A program made the position numbers and the translations under genes. From NCBI GenBank assembly GCA_946885545.1, contig CAMPGP010000009.1, forward strand, positions 1 to 21,700: a stretch of DNA of 21,700 nucleotides. Reading direction: 5' to 3'. This document shows positions 15,315 to 21,700 of the stretch, piece after piece. The DNA comes from an uncultured Altererythrobacter sp. (GTDB taxonomy: Bacteria > Pseudomonadota > Alphaproteobacteria > Sphingomonadales > Sphingomonadaceae). The stretch's first letter is position 1, and every line of letters starts with the position of its first letter. The notes beneath the pieces were generated by a model. It searched no databases. It had not been told where the DNA came from and saw only the letters and a program-made list of their open reading frames with translations.

Positions 15315-18300
15315 TTGAAAAAGAATCATAGAATCCTGACGTTGCGTGATGCTACGAACTGGTGGTCCATCATCGGACTGGCGATCGGCGTCGGCTTCTT
15401 CCTGGTCAGCGCGATTGCGGCCTATTCCAACCTCCAGAACATGCGCGAAAGCGAAACGCAGATTCGCAACACGCACGACGTGCTGACGACGCTGAACGAT
15501 CTGCGGGCGGCGGCGCTGGATGCGGAAACGGGGCAGCGCGGGTATCTTCTGACGGGCGAGCCTGCCTATCTCGAACCCTACGTGGATGGCGTCGCGACAG
15601 CGCGCCGGAAGCTTACAGCCCTCGGTTCTCTCACGCGAGAAAACTCGGTCCAGCGCGACAATCTTCCGCCGCTCCGGACGGCGGTGGACGTCAAGTTGCG
15701 CCTGCTCGCGCAGTCTATCGATCTGCGACGCAGCCAAGGTGCGCAGGCCGCGCTCGAAATCGTGGCGGACGATCGCGGCAAGATTGCGATGGACGACATT
15801 CGCAACAAGCTCGCGCAGATGAGAGTGGAAGAGCTGCGCGTTCGCGAGGCGCGGGTTGAAGATCTGGCGGCGGCCTCCCGGACCGCCATCGTCAGCGCGG
15901 TCGGCACGAGCCTCATCGGCATCGCACTGACCATCGCCATCTTCATCTTGGTCATGCGGACTACCCGCAGCCGCGAGCGGCAGCGGTGGCTGCAGACCGC
16001 GCAGGTCGAACTCGCGGACGCGATGCGGGGCGACAAGACGATTCCCCAGCTGGCCTCGGCGATCCTCGACTTCCTTGCCGACAGGACGGGCAGCCGCGCG
16101 AGCGCCCTGTTCAAGGGAGAGGGCGGCACCTTCAACCGCGTTGCCACGCTCGGCGTGCCCACCGATGCCGACGTTCCGCAGGCCTTCGCTCGCGGCGAGG
16201 GTCTGTTGGGCAAAGTCGCGAGCGATGGCCGTGCGATCGTCCTCACCGACGTCCCGTCCGGCTATCTCGCGATCGGCTCCGCGCTCGGCCGCGACACGCC
16301 GCGCCACCTCGTCATCGCCCCCGCGACTGCCGATGGCGCGGTCAACGTGGTCATCGAACTGGGGTTCTTCGACGAGGTCGACGATCTCGTGCTCGAACTG
16401 CTCGACCAAACCTCGGGCGCGATCGGCATCGCGCTGCGCTCGGCGCGCTTTCGCGAACGGCTGCAGGATGCACTCGAGGAGACACAGCGACAGGCGGGCG
16501 AACTGCAGGCGCAGAGCGAGGAGCTGCGCGTTTCCAACGAGGAACTCGAGGAACAGGGTGCCGCCCTCAAGGAATCGCAGGCACGGCTCGAATTGCAGCA
16601 GGTCGAGCTCGAGCAGACCAACAGCCAGCTGGAAGAACAGACGCAGACGCTCGAAACCCAGCGCGACGAGCTCAGCCGTGCGGCGGCGTCGCTGAAGCTC
16701 AAGGCGCGTGAGCTCGAGCAGGCGAGCCAGTACAAGTCGGATTTCCTCGCCAATATGAGCCACGAGCTGCGCACCCCGCTCAACTCGCTGCTCATCCTGT
16801 CGAAGCTGCTGGGCGACAATGCCGACGGCAACCTGTCCGACGACCAGATAAAGTTCGCCCGGACGATCGAATCCTCCGGCAACGACCTGCTGACGTTGAT
16901 CAACGACATCCTCGACCTGTCGAAGATCGAGGCGGGGCATGTCGAAATCCAGCCTGCCGCGGTATCGACCGAGCGGATGGCGGCCGACCTGCAAAAGGTC
17001 TTCGCGCCGGTCGCCGACGAGCGCGGGCTCGATTTCGAGATCGTCGTGGCGCCCGACTGTCCGCGCTCGATCGAGACGGACCGCATGCGACTGGAACAGG
17101 TGCTCAGGAACCTGCTGTCGAACGCGCTCAAGTTCACCGAGAAAGGGAGCGTGAAGCTCGCCGTCTCGCGGAAGGGCGAGGACATGCTCGAATTGGCGGT
17201 GACCGACACCGGCATCGGCATCGCCGAGGAGCAGCGGGAGACGATCTTCGAGGCGTTCCAGCAGGCCGACGGCACGATCAGCCGCAAGTTCGGCGGGACC
17301 GGGCTCGGGCTGTCGATCTCGCGCGAACTGGTCCGGCTTCTGGGAGGGACGATAAGCCTCGAAAGCAAGGTCGGCGAAGGCAGCCGGTTCATCGTCACGA
17401 TCCCGATCGCCTACGATCCCGCGCTGGTGCCGGTCCGCGATCGTGCGACGCGCGTGGCGGCCGAGGTGCAGATACCGGAGAAGCCGGCCAAGCGCCGCGC
17501 CGACGCGCCCCCTCCGCCCACCTCCACCGTCGACGACGACCGCGCAGCGCTTGCCGACGGCAAGCGCCTGCTTCTGGTCATCGAGGACGATCCGGCATTC
17601 GCCTCGATCCTGTGCGACCTTTCGCGCGAGATGGGGTTCCAGTGCATCATCGCCGGCACAGCGCAGGAGGCGATCGACCTCGCGCGCGAGTTCAGGCCCA
17701 ATGCCATCGTGCTCGACATCGGTCTGCCCGACCAGTCGGGCCTCACGGTCCTGGACCGGCTCAAGCACGACGACGGGACGCGCCACATCCCGATCCATGT
17801 GGTTTCCGGCAGCGACCAGAGCCAGACGGCGCTTGCGCTGGGCGCGGTGGGCTTCCTCGAAAAGCCGGCCCGTCGCGAGCAATTGGCCGACGTGCTGTCG
17901 GGGCTGCAGGAGAAGCTCTCCTCGCGCATGCGCCGCGTCCTCATCGTCGAGGACGACGAGGTCCAGCGCGAGGCGGTGGGCCAGCTGATCGGCTCGCGGG
18001 ATGTCGAGACCGTCGGCGTCGGCACCGCCGCGCAATGCCTCGAGCAGCTGCGCGAGGGCGATTTCGATTGCATGGTGCTCGACCTCTCGCTGCCGGACGC
18101 GTCGGGCTTTTCGCTGCTGGAGACGCTCAGCGAGGAAGGCGACCACGCCTTTCCCCCGGTCATCGTCTATACCGGCCGCGACCTCTCGGCCGAAGAGGAG
18201 CAGCGCCTGCGCCGCTATTCGAGCTCGATCATCATCAAGGGCGCCAAGTCGCCCGAGCGCCTGCTCGACGAGGTCTCGCTGTTCCTCCACCAGGTCGTCG

Positions 18301-18749
18301 CTGAGCTTCCGCCCGAACAGCGGCAGATGATCGAGAAGGCCCGCCACCGCGACGCGGCGCTCGAGGGGCGGCGGATACTCATCGTCGAGGACGACGTGCG
18401 CAACGTGTACTCGCTCACCAGCGTGCTCGAGCCGCGCGGCGCGCTCACGGAAATAGCGCGCAACGGGCAGGAGGCGCTCGACGCGCTGGCCGCATCGGCC
18501 GACGATCAGGACAAAAAGATCGATCTCGTGCTGATGGACGTGATGATGCCGGTGATGGACGGCCTCACCGCAGCGCGCACGATCCGCGCCGACGACAAGT
18601 GGAGCAAGCTGCCGATCGTCATGCTGACCGCCAAGGCGATGCCCGACGACCAGCAGAAGTGCCTCGACGCAGGCGCCAACGATTACATGGCCAAGCCGAT
18701 CGACGTGGACAAACTGCTCTCGCTGGTACGGGTATGGATGCCGAGGTAA
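15315..18749 (+). CDS. CHASE3-GAF hybrid histidine kinase with three receiver domains
   Basis: Inner-membrane sensor kinase of about 1144 residues. The order is: TM1 (about 17-37), a CHASE3 periplasmic domain (LNDLRAAALDAETGQRGYLLTGEPAYLEPY), TM2 (about 193-217), a GAF-like domain (about 230-375), a long Gln/Glu-rich coiled coil (about 380-470), HisKA with the phosphorylated H483 in MSHELRTP, an ATPase domain (NLLSNALKFT, DTGIGI, GGTGLGLSIS), and three receivers. Their acceptor aspartates are D801 (LDIGLPDQSG), D923 (LDLSLPDASG) and D1075 (MDVMMPVMDG), each with a conserved Lys (EKPA, IKGA, AKPI). The start is uncertain: there is no ATG before the membrane segment. I chose the TTG at 15315 (MKKNHR), which gives a plausible basic N-terminus; TTG at 15246 or 15342 are alternatives. 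The gene leads an operon with cheR, cheB and a receiver-kinase. Confidence 0.92.
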   Translation: MKKNHRILTLRDATNWWSIIGLAIGVGFFLVSAIAAYSNLQNMRESETQIRNTHDVLTTLNDLRAAALDAETGQRGYLLTGEPAYLEPYVDGVATARRKLTALGSLTRENSVQRDNLPPLRTAVDVKLRLLAQSIDLRRSQGAQAALEIVADDRGKIAMDDIRNKLAQMRVEELRVREARVEDLAAASRTAIVSAVGTSLIGIALTIAIFILVMRTTRSRERQRWLQTAQVELADAMRGDKTIPQLASAILDFLADRTGSRASALFKGEGGTFNRVATLGVPTDADVPQAFARGEGLLGKVASDGRAIVLTDVPSGYLAIGSALGRDTPRHLVIAPATADGAVNVVIELGFFDEVDDLVLELLDQTSGAIGIALRSARFRERLQDALEETQRQAGELQAQSEELRVSNEELEEQGAALKESQARLELQQVELEQTNSQLEEQTQTLETQRDELSRAAASLKLKARELEQASQYKSDFLANMSHELRTPLNSLLILSKLLGDNADGNLSDDQIKFARTIESSGNDLLTLINDILDLSKIEAGHVEIQPAAVSTERMAADLQKVFAPVADERGLDFEIVVAPDCPRSIETDRMRLEQVLRNLLSNALKFTEKGSVKLAVSRKGEDMLELAVTDTGIGIAEEQRETIFEAFQQADGTISRKFGGTGLGLSISRELVRLLGGTISLESKVGEGSRFIVTIPIAYDPALVPVRDRATRVAAEVQIPEKPAKRRADAPPPPTSTVDDDRAALADGKRLLLVIEDDPAFASILCDLSREMGFQCIIAGTAQEAIDLAREFRPNAIVLDIGLPDQSGLTVLDRLKHDDGTRHIPIHVVSGSDQSQTALALGAVGFLEKPARREQLADVLSGLQEKLSSRMRRVLIVEDDEVQREAVGQLIGSRDVETVGVGTAAQCLEQLREGDFDCMVLDLSLPDASGFSLLETLSEEGDHAFPPVIVYTGRDLSAEEEQRLRRYSSSIIIKGAKSPERLLDEVSLFLHQVVAELPPEQRQMIEKARHRDAALEGRRILIVEDDVRNVYSLTSVLEPRGALTEIARNGQEALDALAASADDQDKKIDLVLMDVMMPVMDGLTAARTIRADDKWSKLPIVMLTAKAMPDDQQKCLDAGANDYMAKPIDVDKLLSLVRVWMPR

Positions 18750-19573
18750 TGAGCGAGAGCGTCGAAGACCTCGAGATTCAGCTTCTGCTGGATGCCTTGT
18801 ATCGTCATTACCACTACGATTTCCGCCACTATGCCCGCGCCTCGATCAAGCGTCGGCTGGCGCAGGCCCGCACCCAGCTGGGATACGACAGCATCTCGGC
18901 GATGCAGTCCGCCGTTCTCCACGACGAGACGATGCTTCCGCTCCTGCTGAACTACCTGACCGTGCAGGTCAGCGAGATGTTCCGCGATCCGTCCTACTTC
19001 CGCGCGCTGCGCGAGAAGGTCATTCCGCACCTGCGCACCTATCCCTCGCTCAAGGTGTGGGTGGCAGGGTGCAGCCACGGCGAAGAGCTCTATTCGCTCT
19101 CCATCCTGTTTCACGAGGAAGGACTTGCCGAAAAGACGATGTTCTATGCGACGGACATCAACCCCGCGGCGCTCAAGGCCGCGCAGGCGGGCGTCTTTCC
19201 GCTCGACCGGATCCGCCTCTTCACCGAAAACCACCAGAAGTCGGGCGGGCATTCCTCGCTGTCGGACTACTACACCGCCGACTACGGACGCGCGGTCTTC
19301 GACAAGTCGCTGCGCAGCCGGACCGTGTTTTCCGACCACAGCCTCGTCACCGATGCGGCATTCGGCGAGATGCACCTGATCTCCTGCCGCAACGTCCTGA
19401 TCTATTTCGACCGCGAGTTGCAGGATCGCGCGGTCGCGCTGTTCCGCGATTCGCTCGCGCGGCGGGGGTTCCTGGGCATCGGTTCGAAGGAAAGCCTGCG
19501 CTTTTCCGCCCACGCCGATGCGTTTTCCAATTTCGTGCGCGAAGAGAAGATCTACCGGAGGACGGAGCCATGA
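18749..19573 (+). CDS. cheR: CheR-type protein-glutamate O-methyltransferase
   Basis: SAM-dependent methyltransferase of 274 residues. The N-terminal helical domain (LEIQLLLDALYRHYHYDFRHYARASIKRRL) is typical of CheR. The SAM site is VAGCSHGEELYS (residues 105-116; the usual form is GCSTGEEPYS), followed by YATDINPAAL and the hallmark MHLISCRNVLIYF (208-220). The ATG at 18749 overlaps the kinase stop (TAATG); an in-frame ATG at 18734 would add five residues. CheR normally methylates glutamates of chemoreceptors. With no receptor gene here and a CheB partner next, the substrate could be an MCP elsewhere or a signalling protein of this operon, for example the glutamate-rich coiled coil of the upstream kinase (inference). 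The beta-subdomain insertion seen in pentapeptide-dependent enzymes is not obvious. Confidence 0.93.
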   Translation: MSESVEDLEIQLLLDALYRHYHYDFRHYARASIKRRLAQARTQLGYDSISAMQSAVLHDETMLPLLLNYLTVQVSEMFRDPSYFRALREKVIPHLRTYPSLKVWVAGCSHGEELYSLSILFHEEGLAEKTMFYATDINPAALKAAQAGVFPLDRIRLFTENHQKSGGHSSLSDYYTADYGRAVFDKSLRSRTVFSDHSLVTDAAFGEMHLISCRNVLIYFDRELQDRAVALFRDSLARRGFLGIGSKESLRFSAHADAFSNFVREEKIYRRTEP

Positions 19574-20136
19574 CCGCGCGCGCCATCGTCATCGGAGCGT
19601 CGGCCGGCGGGGTTCAGGCGCTCTCGCACATCCTCCCCGCCCTGCCCCCAGGCTTTCCGACCCCCGTGCTGGTCGTCATCCACGTACCCCCGAGCAAGGA
19701 CAACGCGCTGGTCGAGCTGTTCGCGCGCAAGTGCCAGCTCGAGGTCAAGGAGGCGGAAGACAAGGAGCCGCTGCGCGCCGGTACGGTCTATTTCGCGCCG
19801 CCCGACTATCACCTGCTGGTCGAGACCGAAGACGCGCTCGCGCTGTCGTCCGACGAGCCGGTCAACCATTCGCGGCCCGCAATCGACGTCCTGTTCGAAA
19901 CCGCCGCCGATGCCTTCGGCTCCGCGCTGACGGGTATCGTGCTGACCGGCGCCAACCACGATGGAGCGCAAGGCCTGAAGGCCATCGGCCAAGCGGGCGG
20001 TGTCGCCATCGTTCAGGACCCTGCAACTGCCGAAGCGGCAACGATGCCGATCGCTGCGCTCGCGGCCTTCCCTTCGGCGACGGCCATGAGCCTCGACGAG
20101 ATCGTAACCTTCCTGAAAGCGCCGATGGCCCGATGA
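19570..20136 (+). CDS. cheB: Stand-alone CheB-type methylesterase/deamidase
   Basis: Catalytic domain only, 188 residues, without the N-terminal receiver domain of classical CheB. The catalytic triad is S11 (IGASAGGVQAL), H38 (VVIHVPP) and D131 (GANHDGAQGL). It would remove methyl groups added by the CheR encoded immediately upstream. The start overlaps the CheR stop by four bases (ATGA), and its own stop overlaps the next start in the same way. Loss of the receiver means phosphorylation control, if any, must come from a partner; the receiver domains in the two flanking kinases are candidates (inference). Confidence 0.93.
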   Translation: MTARAIVIGASAGGVQALSHILPALPPGFPTPVLVVIHVPPSKDNALVELFARKCQLEVKEAEDKEPLRAGTVYFAPPDYHLLVETEDALALSSDEPVNHSRPAIDVLFETAADAFGSALTGIVLTGANHDGAQGLKAIGQAGGVAIVQDPATAEAATMPIAALAAFPSATAMSLDEIVTFLKAPMAR

Positions 20137-21272
20137 TCCTGCCGACCGACCCCGTGAAGTTCCTGCTGGTCGACGACCTCGAAGAGAACCTGCTCGCCCT
20201 GAAGGCGCTCCTGAAGCGCGACGGGCTGGATTTCCATACCGCGCGCAGCGGAGAAGAGGCGCTGGAGCTATTGCTGGCGCACGACTACGCGCTCGCACTG
20301 CTCGACGTGCAGATGCCGGGAATGGACGGCTTCGAACTCGCCGAGTTCATGCGCGCGAACGACCGCTCGCGGCACATCCCGATCATCTTCGTCACCGCCG
20401 GGACGGGGGACGCGTCGCGCCGTTTCCGCGGATATGAGGCGGGTGCGGTCGATTTCATCCAGAAGCCGATCGAGGCCGACGTGCTGCGGTCGAAGGCGAA
20501 CGTGTTCCTCGAGATCTACGATCAGCGGCGCCAGATCGCGGCGCAGCGCGACGAACTCGCGGCCCTCACCGCGGCGCTGCAGATGGCCGACCGGCAGAAA
20601 AACCGCTTCCTGGCCGTGCTGGGCCATGAATTGCGCAACCCGATGATGGTGCTCTCGTCCGGTCTGAACCTGCTCGAGAAGAGTGACGGCCGGGTCGATC
20701 ACGCGCAGGTCCGCGGTGCGATGCGGCAGAACATCGGGCACGTCACGCGCCTCATCGACGACCTGCTCGACATCACGCGGATCGAACAGGGCAAGATTTT
20801 GCTGAAGAAGGAGAAACTGCTGCTGGATGCGGTGATGGGTTTCGCGCTCGACACCGTCCGGCCGTCGATCGACACGGCGGGCCACGCCCTTCACCTCGAC
20901 ATCTCGCCGGATCCGATCAGCCTCGACGCCGATCCGGCACGGCTCACCCAGATCATCAGCAACCTCGTCGGCAACGCGGCGAAATACACGCCGCCAGGAG
21001 GCGAAATACGCGTGACGGTCCGCACCGAAGAAGCCTGGGCCGTTCTCGAGGTGTCCGACAACGGCATCGGCATCGACCCGGACGCGCAAGACCGGATTTT
21101 CGAGATCTTCGAGCAGGTCGATACTGGCAGCGGCATCGTGAAGGACGGGCTCGGCATAGGCCTCGCCCTCGTGAAGCAGCTGGTCGAGCTGCACGGCGGT
21201 CAAATCGTCCTCCAACGCAGCGCCCCGGGCGAGGGGAGCACTTTCGAGCTCAGGCTTCCACTCAGCGATTGA
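20133..21272 (+). CDS. Receiver-histidine kinase (response regulator fused to HisKA/HATPase)
   Basis: Soluble protein of 379 residues with a REC domain at the N-terminus (about 8-128; acidic pocket D14-D15, acceptor D58 in LLDVQMPGMDG, K111 in QKPI). A short coiled linker follows, then HisKA with H165 in LGHELRNP, then an ATPase domain (ISNLVGNAAKYT, N277; DNGIGI 309-314; GLGIGLALV 339-347). There are no membrane segments. Such REC-first kinases take phosphate or a docking signal from an upstream partner and pass it on, so the three-receiver kinase at 15315-18749 is the likely partner. The ATGA overlap with cheB indicates translational coupling. It is the last gene of the operon; no output DNA-binding regulator is encoded here. 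Confidence 0.93.
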   Translation: MILPTDPVKFLLVDDLEENLLALKALLKRDGLDFHTARSGEEALELLLAHDYALALLDVQMPGMDGFELAEFMRANDRSRHIPIIFVTAGTGDASRRFRGYEAGAVDFIQKPIEADVLRSKANVFLEIYDQRRQIAAQRDELAALTAALQMADRQKNRFLAVLGHELRNPMMVLSSGLNLLEKSDGRVDHAQVRGAMRQNIGHVTRLIDDLLDITRIEQGKILLKKEKLLLDAVMGFALDTVRPSIDTAGHALHLDISPDPISLDADPARLTQIISNLVGNAAKYTPPGGEIRVTVRTEEAWAVLEVSDNGIGIDPDAQDRIFEIFEQVDTGSGIVKDGLGIGLALVKQLVELHGGQIVLQRSAPGEGSTFELRLPLSD

Positions 21273-21320
21273 ACGGGGTCGTCGGGCCCTGCGAGCAAAG
21301 TCCGCGGTCGCGGTCGGTTT

Positions 21321-21366
21321 GCCAACAGTTGGCCACGCCGAAATCCGCACCGAGCATTACTGCTCG
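21321..21366. repeat. Two small inverted repeats after the signalling operon
   Basis: GCCAAC (21321-21326) with GTTGGC (21328-21333), and CGAGCA (21351-21356) with TGCTCG (21361-21366), are short perfect stems in the gap after the last kinase gene. Neither has a T-tract. They may help end plus-strand transcription, but the support is modest. Confidence 0.35.
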
Positions 21367-21370
21367 CGTA

Positions 21371-21404
21371 CCAAACACAAAAACCCCGCCGGAAACGACG
21401 GGGT
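21371..21404 (-). terminator. Intrinsic terminator of the rRNA/tRNA operon
   Basis: Read on the minus strand, ACCCCGTCG, loop TTTC, CGGCGGGGT form a stem (21383-21404) with one internal mismatch, followed directly by TTTTTGTGTTTGG. It lies 26 bases beyond the 3' end of the tRNA gene, where an rRNA operon should end. The same stem may also stop plus-strand transcripts of the signalling operon, though the T-run on that side is poor. Confidence 0.85.
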
Positions 21405-21429
21405 ATTCTTATTCGGATCGAACCGATGG

Positions 21430-21506
<77 letters not shown>

Positions 21507-21536
21507 GCACCGATGTACGCGCCTTCCGGAGACGCG

Positions 21537-21580
21537 AAGAGGGCCGCGTGGGCCCTCTTGGAAAAAGGGCACGAGGCCCT
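21537..21580 (-). repeat. Inverted repeats in the 5S-tRNA spacer
   Basis: AAGAGGGCC (21537-21545) and GGCCCTCTT (21551-21559) form a perfect 9-bp stem with a 5-base loop. AGGGC (21566-21570) with GCCCT (21576-21580) makes a smaller one beside it. In the minus-strand transcript they lie between 5S rRNA and tRNA-fMet without a T-tract downstream, so an RNA-processing signal is more likely than a terminator. Confidence 0.5.
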
Positions 21581-21623
21581 GACTGTGAATGGGTTTTTTT
21601 TACCGCGCATCCGCCGGCTACAA

Positions 21624-21700
21624 TGCCTGGCGACGACCTACTCTCCCAACGCTTGAGCGTTAGTACCATCGGCGCTGTCCGGTTTCACGGCCGAGTTCGA
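21624..21700 (-). rRNA. rrf: 5S ribosomal RNA, 3' part (continues past the window)
   Basis: The minus strand reads TCGAACTCGGCCGTGAAACC near the window edge, then GATGGTACT and GGGAGAGTAGGTCGTCGCCAGGCA, all standard 3' half features of bacterial 5S rRNA. The 3' end is placed at the conserved GCCAGGCA. The 5' part and presumably 23S and 16S lie beyond position 21700. Confidence 0.93.

Noticed and set aside
15276..18347. Very long open frame on the minus strand opposite the hybrid kinase (1023 codons)
   Set aside because: Shadow of a high-GC gene; it is Arg/Asp/Glu-rich with no domain sense, while the plus strand carries a complete multi-domain kinase.

Overview
The window is high-GC, gene-dense bacterial DNA. 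The likely source is an alphaproteobacterium, probably order Sphingomonadales. The clues are a UrcA-family secreted protein, a CHASE3 hybrid kinase followed by CheR, CheB and a receiver-kinase in one operon, and an initiator tRNA behind a 5S rRNA gene. This placement rests on gene content only and was not tested by a search.

Left part (1-8465), acyl-CoA metabolism. A plus-strand operon, entering from off the window, holds an enoyl-CoA hydratase/isomerase-family protein (5' cut), a RidA-family protein and an aryl-CoA ligase of the benzoate/2-aminobenzoate type. This set resembles known CoA-dependent aromatic-acid degradation clusters. It meets, tail to tail, a minus-strand MASE1-PAS-GGDEF diguanylate cyclase. 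Upstream of that, also on minus, lies a second, fatty-acid-type acyl-CoA synthetase. It is divergent from a plus-strand pair: a class C beta-lactamase-like serine hydrolase and an SDR oxidoreductase.

Middle (8466-12770), the most interesting part. A 94-residue protein with a perfect ribosome binding site is followed after 18 bases by a single-chain YcaO-TfuA fusion. That enzyme pair is known from peptide or protein backbone thioamidation and from trifolitoxin biosynthesis. A convergent BTAD/SARP-like regulator with C-terminal TPR-like repeats overlaps the 3' end of the fusion gene by 92 bp. Together these look like a minimal, uncharacterised RiPP or protein-thioamidation locus. The 94-residue protein is the obvious candidate substrate or partner.

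Next (12771-15314): a secreted UrcA-family protein, a 59-residue putative zinc-ribbon protein, and a decayed ABC-F ATPase gene. The ABC-F remnant has lost its N-terminus with the first Walker A. It also carries a nonsense codon, two frameshifts and a C-terminal deletion.

Right part (15315-21272): a tightly packed four-gene plus-strand signalling operon. It encodes a CHASE3-GAF-histidine kinase with three receivers, a CheR methyltransferase, a stand-alone CheB methylesterase and a receiver-histidine kinase. The stop/start junctions overlap. No chemoreceptor gene is in view.

Right edge (21371-21700): the 3' end of a minus-strand rRNA operon, comprising partial 5S rRNA, an initiator tRNA-fMet and a clear intrinsic terminator. 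No CRISPR array, insertion sequence or integrase was seen.
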